Assembly (NCBI GenBank): GCA_028290305.1
Contig: JAQGKC010000252.1
Span: 1-12,716 of the forward strand
Direction: 5' to 3'
Length of the DNA stretch: 12,716 bases
From: Bradyrhizobium sp.
GTDB taxonomy: Bacteria > Pseudomonadota > Alphaproteobacteria > Rhizobiales > Xanthobacteraceae
Part shown: piece by piece, positions 1 to 6,379 of the stretch
Layout: every line of letters begins with the position of its first letter
Position numbering within the stretch: the stretch's first letter is position 1
The notes under the pieces: model-generated
Databases searched by the model: none
What the model was told of the DNA's origin: nothing
The model's input: the letters and a program-made list of their open reading frames with translations, nothing else
Made by a program: the position numbers and the translations under genes

Positions 1-3
1 TAA

Positions 4-498
4 TCACTTGTAAAAGATGTAGTCAGCCGTGTAATCGACACGCTGCTCTGTTCCGGCCGTCGGACATGCGCCGGTCGGCCCGACTCCGCCGGAGGTGTTG
101 ACCCGTTGGACGAAACGCGCGCCGGCAAGTACCCCCGATCCCGACGATTCTGTCGACAATAGCAGCCAGGCAATCGCGCCCGCCTTCGGAGCGGGCTCGT
201 TGGCTAAAACCTTGCCGACGATCTTCGAGCCATCGGGAGCTTCCCAGGTCGGACCGGCATAGTGCTTGGCGAACGGTCTGCCCTGCGCGTCGATAAGCTC
301 GGCCTCAGGGGCCTCGAAACCCCATTCGTTTGCGGACCCTTTGACGCGACAGACGTAGATCTGGACGCCCTTCGCGGCGTACTTGCCGACCAGCGGGCTC
401 GCCTGCGGAGGCGCAAGTTTGGCCGGGATGTCCTCAGCGGTCGCGGAAACCGCGAAAAGCGCAAGAGCAGCAAAGGTGAATAGCGAGCGGGTGAGCAT
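4..498 (-). CDS. Exported DUF3455 family protein
   Basis: 164 aa. Residues 1-21 form a signal peptide with a likely cut after ATA, so the product is exported. The rest matches the DUF3455 pattern as I know it: GVQIYVC (44-50), a W-F-APEA block (59-65), AGPTWEAPDGS (81-91), AWLLL (110-114), QRVNTSGG (131-138) and a YTADYIFY end. There are two cysteines, C50 and C145. The frame stays open upstream to 753, but I chose the ATG at 496-498 because it has a good AAGGA ribosome site and begins the signal peptide. The function of the family is not known; it is a secreted or periplasmic protein. It lies 235 bases downstream of the hydrolase gene on the same strand, so co-transcription is possible but not shown. 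Confidence 0.9.
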   Translation of the reverse strand: MLTRSLFTFAALALFAVSATAEDIPAKLAPPQASPLVGKYAAKGVQIYVCRVKGSANEWGFEAPEAELIDAQGRPFAKHYAGPTWEAPDGSKIVGKVLANEPAPKAGAIAWLLLSTESSGSGVLAGARFVQRVNTSGGVGPTGACPTAGTEQRVDYTADYIFYK

Positions 499-663
499 GG
501 AGTTGTCCTTATCGCAAATGCAAACTGTTCGACGATGTAGGCAGAGTCGTTCGTATCCGATTCCGCTGCCCGCGCCGGTGACGAATGGCCACCCAATCCC
601 GGCTGGATGCCTCCGTCCGTAATCCGATTTTGATCGACAACGACGCGTGAACGGATAAGCGAT

Positions 664-709
664 GTCCTCTTCACTAACCAAGGACAGCCGCGGACCGAAC
701 CAAGAGGAC
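664..709. repeat. Inverted repeat downstream of the hydrolase gene
   Basis: GTCCTCTT (664-671) and AAGAGGAC (702-709) are perfect 8-base inverted copies separated by 30 bases. They lie just past the 3' end of the minus-strand hydrolase gene and upstream of the DUF3455 gene. There is no T run, so a Rho-independent terminator is not supported; a processing or stabilising stem is possible. Confidence 0.35.
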
Positions 710-733
710 CACCCTTGGATGACTTTAGATCCG

Positions 734-1504
734 CTATTTTTTCTGACCCGCATCAGCGAGAATCAAATCGGCGACCTCTTTGGGATGAGAGACCATAGAC
801 AGGTGACCTGCCTCCAGCTCCACGGTGTTCGCGTTCATGCGCTTTGCCAGAAAGCGTTCCAGATCGGGATTGATCGTCTTGTCGAGTTTGGACACCGCGT
901 ACCAGGACGGCTTCGAGTGCCACGCAGCCGCAGTGGTTCGCCCGGAAAAAATCGATGCGGCAGTAGATCCCTGTTCAGCGTAGAGGACTTCCGCCTTTTT
1001 GCGGTCGACGCCGTTGGCAAAATACTTGAGGAAGGAATCTTCGGACAGTTGGGTGTAACCGTCATGGGTCTGAATGCCGGCGCGGACCTCGCCAACGGGA
1101 AACTTTCCGGAGAGGGCAACGAAATCCTCGTTCGCATCGGGAGCGCGTGCGGCCACGTAAACCAACGATGTGACCTTCGGATCCGTTCCCACTTCGCTGA
1201 TGACGGTGCCAGCCCAGGAATGGGCAACCAGCACGGTCGGGCCATCCTGCAGCGCCAGTGCGCGGCGTGTCGCAGCAACGGAATCCTCCAGCGAGGACAG
1301 CGGATTCTGTACGGCAGTCACCTTGAGGCCGGCCGCCTGAAGGCGCGGAATAACCTCAGCCCAACTGGAGCCGTCCGCCCACGCCCCGTGCACCAAAACA
1401 ACGTTACGCGCCTGGATTGGCGGGGAAGTCTGGGCGTTCGCGCCACTGAGCGTCGCTGCGAGCGCGCCTACAGCTAACGCCACAACTATCCTCGTTTTCT
1501 TCAT
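734..1504 (-). CDS. Exported alpha/beta hydrolase
   Basis: 256 aa. Residues 1-24 are a signal peptide (KKTR, a hydrophobic core, cut near ANA-Q). The alpha/beta hydrolase fold follows: strand and oxyanion segment VVLVHGAWADGSSW (35-48), the nucleophile elbow AHSWAG with Ser96, a likely acid Asp208 in KLDKTINPD, and a likely catalytic His234 in EAGHLSMVSHP. Length and motifs fit the small esterase-like hydrolases often annotated only as 'alpha/beta hydrolase'; the substrate cannot be read from sequence. The ATG at 1502-1504 has a CGGAG ribosome site. The gene is divergent from the sigma gene at 1672, and the 167-base spacer carries two inverted repeats. It appears intact. Confidence 0.92.
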   Translation of the reverse strand: MKKTRIVVALAVGALAATLSGANAQTSPPIQARNVVLVHGAWADGSSWAEVIPRLQAAGLKVTAVQNPLSSLEDSVAATRRALALQDGPTVLVAHSWAGTVISEVGTDPKVTSLVYVAARAPDANEDFVALSGKFPVGEVRAGIQTHDGYTQLSEDSFLKYFANGVDRKKAEVLYAEQGSTAASIFSGRTTAAAWHSKPSWYAVSKLDKTINPDLERFLAKRMNANTVELEAGHLSMVSHPKEVADLILADAGQKK

Positions 1505-1533
1505 CGATCAAACTCCGTGATTGGCTTTCTGCT

Positions 1534-1548
1534 GGAACGTTGCGTTCC
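1534..1548. repeat. GGAACG/CGTTCC palindrome in divergent promoter region
   Basis: GGAACG, TTG, CGTTCC form a perfect inverted repeat with a 3-base centre, 30 bases upstream of the hydrolase start. The arms contain GGAAC, the -35 core used by EcfG-type sigma factors, on both strands. I find no CGTT-type -10 at the usual 16-17 base spacing on either strand (a CGTT at 1552-1555 is too close). It could be an operator for a dimeric regulator. Confidence 0.4.
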
Positions 1549-1586
1549 CTACGTTAGTTCGACCGAAGAGGACGCAGCGCAACATG

Positions 1587-1602
1587 GTCACGGACTCGTG
1601 AC
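1587..1602. repeat. GTCACG/CGTGAC palindrome upstream of the sigma gene
   Basis: GTCACG, GACT, CGTGAC is a perfect 6+6 inverted repeat, 70 bases upstream of the sigma factor ATG. The position and symmetry suit an operator in the divergent promoter region, but no regulator in this window is an obvious partner. Confidence 0.4.
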
Positions 1603-1671
1603 ATATGGCTTCGTGCAGAAAAAGTCTCTGCGCACCTGTAACGATCGCCCAATGGCAACGAACTGTTTGAT

Positions 1672-2178
1672 ATGAATTCGCGAGAGCATCTCTGGTCCGG
1701 AGCTATGCGCGCCGAGCGTCAAGGAGACGTCGCGGCTTACGAGCGATTGCTCAAGGAGCTTGCCGACCTACTGCGGAAAATGATCAGGAATCGTCTTGCC
1801 CAGTACGGACTGGGCGCCGGCGACACCGAAGATCTTGTCCAGGAAGTGCTGATAGGCCTGCATACCAAACGTCATGCATGGGATGCATCTCGCCCCTTTC
1901 TGCCTTGGCTGTATGCCATTGTCCGTTACAAATTTGTCGATGCGGTCCGGCGTCTCAGGCGAGAATCCAGATACCGCATCGATATTACAGTCGACGAGTG
2001 GTCAGAACTGCTTGAAGCGCCAGCCGAAGATGCCGACCGCAGGATGCTGGAAATCGATCGGCACCTGTCTGACCTTCCGCAACGCCAACAGGATGTGGTT
2101 TACGCGCTCGCTATCGAAGGAGCAACGGTTCGCGCCACAGCCCGGAAGTTGGAGAAGCCTCAACTACTCGCCAATTGA
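1672..2178 (+). CDS. ECF sigma factor lacking the region 4 recognition helix
   Basis: 168 aa. Region 2 is well preserved: DTEDLVQEVLIGLHTKR (51-67), then WDASRPFLPWLYAIVRYKFVD (70-90) and the RRLRR basic end. Region 4 starts normally with LSDLPQRQQDVVYALAIEG (132-150) and ATVRATARKLE, but where the recognition helix should follow (usually S-E-G-A-V-R-V-x-x-H-R) the protein ends after KPQLLAN. About 15-20 residues needed for -35 binding are missing. The tail could be a native C-terminus joined by an internal deletion. The partner anti-sigma gene usually found downstream of this type is absent. The start lacks a clear ribosome site; Met12 is an alternative but its GGAG is too close. The frame is intact, but the protein is probably non-functional for -35 recognition. 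Confidence 0.8.
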   Translation: MNSREHLWSGAMRAERQGDVAAYERLLKELADLLRKMIRNRLAQYGLGAGDTEDLVQEVLIGLHTKRHAWDASRPFLPWLYAIVRYKFVDAVRRLRRESRYRIDITVDEWSELLEAPAEDADRRMLEIDRHLSDLPQRQQDVVYALAIEGATVRATARKLEKPQLLAN

Positions 2179-2367
2179 AAAATAAAATGGCGGTCGCGCT
2201 CGGCAGGCGCGGCGGTAAGCCGTATCATTGGGTCTACCCCTGCGATATCTCTTCGGCAGAAATCGCATTTCCGCTTCCATCCGCGCGACTCACGGCTTGG
2301 ACAAGCTTTCCAGCCGACAAGCTGATTGGCCGGGACGCGCCGAAAGTGGCAGAGGTACGAGCGCGCC

Positions 2368-3054
2368 CTAGCACCCCTTGCAAATACCATGCATCTTAGT
2401 AAGCATCTGATCGTACTCCTTCACATTCGGCTCGAACGCCTTTTGGTCAAAGCCACGACCTCGTCGGCCTCCGCCATTTCTGCGAGCGGCTGGCGCGGCT
2501 AGGCCTTGCACGAGCTGCATAGTCGACTCCGAGCTCCGATGGAGTTCCGCGTCAAACTTTTTGAATGCGTCCGAGTTCCTCCACGCCTGCGCCTGATCAG
2601 GATTGTCGAACTGGATCATCACGACGTGCTCGGGAGCTGTCCCCTCCCAAGATACCGGTTGGTCCATGTCCGCCGCCAGGCGGCCGGCGAAAGGCGTGTC
2701 TGCGCCCGTCAAATCGCGCATCGTGGCTTTGAAAGCCTCGGCATCAGTGATCTTCGAAACAGTAATCAGGACATAGGCAGGCGTCAGCAATCCCTCGCCC
2801 CCGCCGGCGCCCATTCTGTGGCCCTCGTGGATGCCGAAGCCACCCATCCCATGCATATGGCCGCCGCGGGCCATCGCGGGCGTCACGCAGGCGACGCAGA
2901 CCAAAAAGATACATATTGCGGACGCTCGGAATGATTCGCTCCAGGTTTCCAACTCCGCAACCCGGGTGCTCCACAGCGTCTTCGGGCAGCATAGGGGATC
3001 GTATTCTGCCGACAGAGCGGCTACCGAATCACACGTTGATTTTAGATTGCTCAT
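2368..3054 (-). CDS. Exported DUF1330-like protein with Met/His-rich linker
   Basis: 228 aa from the ATG at 3052-3054, chosen for its GGAAGAG ribosome site. A hydrophobic segment at 45-61 (IFLVCVACVTPAMA) looks like a signal peptide or anchor, but it sits about 42 residues in, so the true start may be an internal codon closer to it; a longer frame from TTG at 3111 is also open. Residues 64-86 are rich in His, Met and Gly (GGHMHGMGG then HEGHRMG). Residues 93-187 fit the DUF1330 / dimeric alpha-beta barrel family: AYVLITVSKITDAEAF, FAGRL, SWEGTAPEHVVMIQF, AWRNSDAFKKF. The tail is basic (RRNGGGRRGRG) and ends in a Cys pair (CKGC). Its role is unknown; the His/Met stretch suggests metal contact as inference only. 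It is transcribed away from the hsp20 gene. Confidence 0.75.
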   Translation of the reverse strand: MSNLKSTCDSVAALSAEYDPLCCPKTLWSTRVAELETWSESFRASAICIFLVCVACVTPAMARGGHMHGMGGFGIHEGHRMGAGGGEGLLTPAYVLITVSKITDAEAFKATMRDLTGADTPFAGRLAADMDQPVSWEGTAPEHVVMIQFDNPDQAQAWRNSDAFKKFDAELHRSSESTMQLVQGLAAPAARRNGGGRRGRGFDQKAFEPNVKEYDQMLTKMHGICKGC

Positions 3055-3320
3055 TGCTCTTCCGAAAAAATGTTCTTGGTATCTATCTACTGCGATGACG
3101 TTCATCTTCAAGGGGACGAATGTGCCCCTCTGCGCTTCTTGATTGTGAAGACCTGACGATGCGTGCGCACGAGATGCGGTTGCTCGCCAAATCTACACGC
3201 GCGTTCGCCGCCCAGACACGAAGGTCATCCAAAGGAAGCCGAAGATCGCCTCTAGACTCTAATCGACCGATGCCGGCCGCCGCCACCGATCGATCCGCGC
3301 CCCAAAATTTTAGACCTCCG
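3055..3320. other. Spacer with no recognised gene
   Basis: This is the divergent spacer between the DUF1330 gene and the hsp20 promoter. Open frames exist on both strands, but their translations are Arg/Ser-rich with no family resemblance and no good ribosome sites. I see no RNA gene here. Confidence 0.5.
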
Positions 3321-3349
3321 CTTGAAATCAAATCGGGCTTTGCTAATTT
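3321..3349 (+). promoter_or_regulatory. RpoH-like heat-shock promoter for hsp20
   Basis: CTTGAAA (3321-3327) followed after 15 bases by CTAATTT (3343-3349) resembles the sigma-32 (RpoH) promoter with its CTTGAAA -35. It can also be read as a weaker sigma-70 site (TTGAAA, 16 bases, TAATTT). A start near 3356 would place the first transcribed bases exactly at the thermometer. Confidence 0.5.
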
Positions 3350-3355
3350 ATTTTG

Positions 3356-3462
3356 CGCCACCGGAGAGGCGGCTCCTGCGGTGCCCTTGGGGCCTCGGGA
3401 TCAGAAGGGCACCGGTTGTGTCCGGTGCCTCATACCCATCTTGCTCATTGGAGGATTTGGCT
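3356..3462 (+). promoter_or_regulatory. ROSE-type RNA thermometer in the hsp20 leader
   Basis: The last 22 bases before the ATG contain TTGCTCATTGGAGGAT, the hallmark of ROSE elements. CTC (3444-3446) pairs with GAG (3451-3453) of the ribosome site, G3443 is bulged, and T3442 and T3441 pair with G3454 and A3455. This weak stem would melt on heating and free the site for ribosomes. Upstream are two strong stems: GTGCCCTT (3381-3388) with AAGGGCAC (3405-3412), and GGCACCGG (3408-3415) with CCGGTGCC (3422-3429). They share bases 3408-3412 and cannot both form in full. ROSE elements are known from small heat-shock genes of rhizobia. The 5' end is estimated from the promoter. Confidence 0.85.
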
Positions 3463-4335
3463 ATGCGCACTTATGACTTCTCACCCCTCTCCCGGTCGAC
3501 CATCGGCTTCGATCGTCTGTTCGACCTCATCGAAACGGCCCAACGTGCCACCGACGATTCCTATCCCCCGTACAACATCGAACGGCTCGCCGAAGACCGC
3601 TACCAGATTACACTGGCGGTCGCGGGTTTCTCTCCGAACGAAATCTCGATCACGGCCGAGCAGAATGTCGTCATCATCGAAGGCGGCAAGGCCGAACAGG
3701 CGGACCGCGAGTTCCTGTACAGGGGCATGTCAACCCGGCAGTTCAAACGGCAGTTCAGCCTGGCGGACTACGTGCAGGCGAAGAGCGCGGCCTTCGACAA
3801 CGGCCTGCTCAAAATCGAACTGGTTCGGGAAATTCCCGAGGCCATGAAGCCGCGGCGCATCGCGATTGACGGCGCGCCTGCCTCAAACATATATCAAAGA
3901 CGGCCTAACTCGTCCACTTCAGGAGTGTCGCGCGTCGCTCGACGCGCGGCATCGGAGTTCGTCTACGACGTAAAAGCACGCAATGCGCGTGCCCAATTAC
4001 GCCAATGCAACTTGACTCAGCTTCTCGGTCTGCTTCCCATTTCCTTTGTGCGACTTCCTCGGTTTCAGTGCCGGCTCAGCCTAGCCGGATACGTTGGTCC
4101 CAAAAGACCGCAGAAGCGCTGCGTATCGGCTGTGCGCCTAAGGGGTCGCCATTCCCGCCAGGCTCCCGATCAGCGAACTCACGGGTCACATTGGAATAAC
4201 GAGGGAAGCTCCCCAAGGAGTTTCACCTTTCCAACGTGGTTCCGAAGAAGAGTGCGTCAAAAAAAAGCCCCGCATTTCCGCGGGACTTTCTTTTTGCTAC
4301 CTGCGCAGCCCAGAGCCGGGACCCGTGGGAGTTAG
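3463..4335 (+). CDS. Small heat-shock protein Hsp20 with frameshifted run-on C-terminus
   Basis: ATP-independent chaperone that holds unfolding proteins in a soluble state. The start ATG follows GGAGG in the ROSE element. The alpha-crystallin domain spans about residues 38-125: YQITLAVAGFSPNEISI, VVIIEGG, a FLYRGM-FKRQFSL core, and the conserved A-FDNGLL at 110-116. The C-terminal I-x-I anchor is IAI (133-135). Family members end about 10-20 residues later, but this frame continues to 290 aa. In another frame the bases at 3897-3908 read K-T-A-stop, a typical ending, so a small indel near 3885-3897 probably moved the ribosome off the native stop at 3906-3908. The roughly 145-residue extension is Arg/Ser-rich and resembles translated non-coding DNA. 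The chaperone core could still fold. Confidence 0.85.
   Translation: MRTYDFSPLSRSTIGFDRLFDLIETAQRATDDSYPPYNIERLAEDRYQITLAVAGFSPNEISITAEQNVVIIEGGKAEQADREFLYRGMSTRQFKRQFSLADYVQAKSAAFDNGLLKIELVREIPEAMKPRRIAIDGAPASNIYQRRPNSSTSGVSRVARRAASEFVYDVKARNARAQLRQCNLTQLLGLLPISFVRLPRFQCRLSLAGYVGPKRPQKRCVSAVRLRGRHSRQAPDQRTHGSHWNNEGSSPRSFTFPTWFRRRVRQKKAPHFRGTFFLLPAQPRAGTRGS
3929..3948 (+). terminator. GC-rich hairpin after the native hsp20 stop
   Basis: CGCGCGTCG (3929-3937) and CGACGCGCG (3940-3948) form a perfect inverted repeat with a 2-base centre, about 20 bases past the TAA at 3906-3908. There is no T run. It may act as a 3' stem or pause site. It now lies inside the run-on frame. Confidence 0.4.
4259..4296 (-). 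terminator. Bidirectional Rho-independent terminator
   Basis: Read on the minus strand, GTCCCGC, a 6-base loop and GCGGGGC are followed by a run of eight T, directly after the stop of the small exported protein gene. On the plus strand the same stem is followed by CTTTCTTTTT, so it can also stop transcripts arriving from hsp20. Confidence 0.85.
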
Positions 4336-4566
4336 TGTTGAGCCGCTTGCCGAACGGTTGGGCATAAGCATGTTCCCGGAAGCATTCCTAGCCCTACTTG
4401 GGGCGGTTGAGCCTGTCATGCCAGACACGCTCCCCGTAGTGTTCATTGACGGGCCGCCTGTGGTACCGCTCATTCCGGTCGAGGAACTTCCACTAGTGGT
4501 TTGCGCGAGTGCGAACGTGCTTGAGAGTGCGAAGGTTGTAGCTAGTACGATTGTCGTAAGTTTCAC
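4297..4566 (-). CDS. Small exported Ser/Thr/Gly-rich protein
   Basis: 89 aa from a GTG start at 4564-4566, chosen because an AGGAAGGA ribosome site sits just upstream and the signal peptide begins there. Residues 1-21 form a clear signal peptide (KLTTIVLATTFALSSTFALA). The mature part is low in complexity and rich in Ser, Thr, Gly, Met and Pro, with TGMSGTTGG and SGMTGS stretches and an end in TPTGPGSGLRR; there are no cysteines. It probably remains disordered in the periplasm or outside the cell. Similar small exported proteins are common in Bradyrhizobium, where no function is known to me. A strong terminator follows. The leader contains an inverted repeat that could cover the ribosome site. 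Confidence 0.75.
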   Translation of the reverse strand: MKLTTIVLATTFALSSTFALAQTTSGSSSTGMSGTTGGPSMNTTGSVSGMTGSTAPSRARNASGNMLMPNRSASGSTLTPTGPGSGLRR

Positions 4567-4567
4567 G

Positions 4568-4602
4568 GGTTGTCCTTCCTGTGGTTTAGACAAGGGACAA
4601 CC
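4568..4602 (-). promoter_or_regulatory. Inverted repeat covering the ribosome site of the 89-aa gene
   Basis: On the minus strand GGTTGTCC (4602-4595) is the perfect complement of GGACAACC (4575-4568), and the adjoining CTT and AAG extend the pairing with one bulge. The second arm contains the AAGGA ribosome site, two bases before the GTG. In RNA this would hide the site; as DNA it could be an operator. Confidence 0.45.
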
Positions 4603-4624
4603 GCGCCATCTGTCCTATCGTTCC
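4599..4624 (-). promoter_or_regulatory. Possible EcfG-like promoter for the 89-aa gene
   Basis: On the minus strand GGAAC (4624-4620) is followed after 17 bases by GGTT (4602-4599), close to the GGAAC-N16/17-CGTT general stress consensus of alphaproteobacteria. The -10 differs at one of four bases. If it is used, the transcript would start inside the spacer of the inverted repeat, so the repeat would act as DNA rather than RNA. Confidence 0.3.
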
Positions 4625-4928
4625 TTAAATTATTCGTTAAGCGCCGTAAGCCGCTTAGGCTGTTCACATCTCGCAGAGCCCTGATGATCCAGCGTCGTCT
4701 TCTATCGCGAGCCATACACGTTGGTGAGCGGTTTACAAGCCGATCGTCGGTTACCTCCGCTGCCATAAGGCTAAACGGCGAAGGTTCGATAACGTGCCCT
4801 TGACACCTCCGCCGCGTTCTCGCCATCTAATACACAACACGTTTGCTTGCGTTTTCTATGTAGCGGTACAATGATTACGGACAAACTAATTAGATAATTT
4901 ACAGAACAGACAACGTTCCAGAAGCGCG
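4603..4928. other. AT-richer spacer with no recognised gene
   Basis: Composition falls towards AT between about 4830 and 4920 relative to the neighbouring genes, which suggests a junction or acquired DNA. Frames here give no recognisable protein, and I see no tRNA or integration site. Confidence 0.45.
4843..4872 (+). promoter_or_regulatory. Possible sigma-70 promoter before the 49-codon ORF
   Basis: TTGCTT (4843-4848), an 18-base spacer and TACAAT (4867-4872). The -10 is close to consensus and the -35 matches only in its TTG. It lies about 57 bases upstream of the ATG at 4929. Confidence 0.35.
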
Positions 4929-5078
4929 ATGCCTGGCTTTATGATAGACCACGTCAAAGAGTGCGAGTGGTGCGAGCATTATGACCGCCCCGTTCCTAAG
5001 CTCGAAGTGAAGCACCTCCCGAGCGACCATCCTTCAGAGGTGCTGCAGATCTCGGAAACCCCTCGCTGCCGCGGATAG
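4929..5078 (+). CDS. Hypothetical 49-aa Cys-containing protein
   Basis: The ORF starts at ATG 4929 and ends at TAG 5076-5078. The product is acidic and hydrophilic, with ECEWCEHYD near residues 11-19 (a CxxC pair) and a third cysteine near the end (PRCRG). The CxxC pair could bind metal, but two more ligands are not obvious. A possible promoter is present upstream, but the ribosome site is weak. Its 3' end overlaps the first recognisable residues of the helicase relic in another frame, so it may be the head of a broken gene or a chance frame. I do not recognise it. Confidence 0.35.
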   Translation: MPGFMIDHVKECEWCEHYDRPVPKLEVKHLPSDHPSEVLQISETPRCRG

Positions 5079-6145
5079 GCGATGGCGACCGCTGGCGCAG
5101 CATCGGCGTCATCTCCCTCATCGGATCGAAGCAGGCCGCCCTCGGTGAACCGCATGCTGCTCGAAGCACTCCGCGAGGAGGCGCTCTTGCGGCACCGGAT
5201 CGCGTGCGGCGACAGCGCTACCTTCCAGGGAAATGAGCGGGACATCGATGGTGGCCGATCCCGCAAGCAAGCAGGCGCAGACCGCCCTCCACTTCGAGCA
5301 GCGGTTTAACGTCGCGATGTCGCGCGCCCGCGATCGCATGTATCGCGTGCGGTCGGTGCGAGAGGAGGAGCTGAAGCCCGACGACCTGAAAGCGAAGGTG
5401 CTGAGCCACCTCCGCGATCCCATGAAAGGTAGGAAGCGTTCCGAAGGCGACCGTCGCCGTCCTGTGCGATTCCGACTTCGAGCGCGCCGTTCTTCGTAGG
5501 CTGCTCGAACGCGGATACCGCGTCACGCCTCAGGTCGGCGCGATGGGTTACAAGATTGATCTAGTGGTGGAGGCAGCGGGCGACCGGCGCCTCGCGGTCG
5601 AGTGCGACGGAGACCAGTACCACGGCCCGGAGCGCTGGGCGGACGACATGGCGAGGCAACGCGTGCTCGAACGGGTCAGTTGGCGGTTCTGGAGATGCTG
5701 GGCGTCGAGCTTCATGATCGATCCCGACGGGTCCATGGCGGACCTTTTCAGCGTTGCTTGACGCGAACGGCATACATACAGCCGACAAAGGAAGACAGTC
5801 GTCCCGAGCGCTATACCGAGCAGCGCGTTGCCGAGACAAGACCCTGCGGATCGTGGGGGCATAAACGATACATACGAACCGGTGACGTCGCGCGCGACGC
5901 CGGATACCAGCATCAAGGTCGGCGATAGCATTGTCGTACGCTTCCTCGACGATAACAGGACCACGAGCTTCGTGTTGAGCCGTGACCGGCATGATCCGGT
6001 GAACGGACTGGTGGGGGCGGAAACCCCCTTCGGGAAGCAACTGCTTGGGTTCAACGAGGAGGATGAGATCGAAGTGGAGGCGGACGGGCGCAGTCGGCGC
6101 GCGCTCATCGTGCGGACCGCTCGGGAGCGCGTCGGCCTTCATTAG
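5066..6145 (+). pseudogene. Relic of SF1 helicase fused to nuclease and GreA/B-like domains
   Basis: Several frames together read as the C-terminus of one large protein. 5081-5143: DRWRSIGVISLIGSKQAAL. After one extra base, 5145-5246: VNRMLLEAL to CGDSATFQGNERDI (helicase motif V region). Then about four residues (usually VFLS) seem lost. 5248-5451: MVADP to QRFNVAMSRARDR (motif VI region) and DLKAKVLSH. After another shift, 5453-5761: a restriction-endonuclease-like domain with YKIDLVVE, LAVECDGDQYH and WRFWRCWASSF. Short shifted pieces (LDANGI, RYTEQRVAE) lead to 5860-6145, which has the C-terminal fold pattern of GreA/GreB: VGDSIVVRF, ETPFGKQLLGF, EDEIEVE. At least four frameshifts and a missing N-terminal part mean the gene is dead. 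The fusion resembles large helicase-nuclease proteins of defence islands. Confidence 0.8.
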
Positions 6146-6379
6146 TGTTTTTGCGCCTGCGCCTCTGAGTGGGGCGGGATGTGTAATGCGCGCGCCCGAG
6201 CCTGCGACCGCTGCTGTTCCCGCCTATTCGTGACGCGTAGAAGGCCAGATGTCGCCCCTCGGGTACTTTCAAGGTTAATCGCGTCAATGACCGGGCTGAA
6301 GTCGGGCGGTGGCATTTTTTATCCTTAAGGCGCGAGCGCTGCCGTCAAAGCTAGGCATCCAGACGGACACACGTAGGTA

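Noticed and set aside
499..753. N-terminal extension of the DUF3455 frame up to 753
   Set aside because: It would place the signal peptide 85 residues inside the protein; the ATG at 498 has a better ribosome site.
662..1477. Plus-strand 271-codon open frame opposite the hydrolase gene
   Set aside because: It is an antisense shadow of the minus-strand hydrolase, which has a signal peptide, catalytic motifs and a ribosome site; this frame has none.
2175..2399. Short frame with MAVALGRRGGK resembling a KGG-type stretch
   Set aside because: Only about ten residues look familiar and the rest matches nothing; too short to support a gene or relic.
5548..6142. Two long minus-strand frames opposite the helicase relic
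   Set aside because: They are GC-rich antisense shadows; the plus strand carries recognisable helicase, nuclease and GreA/B-like motifs.
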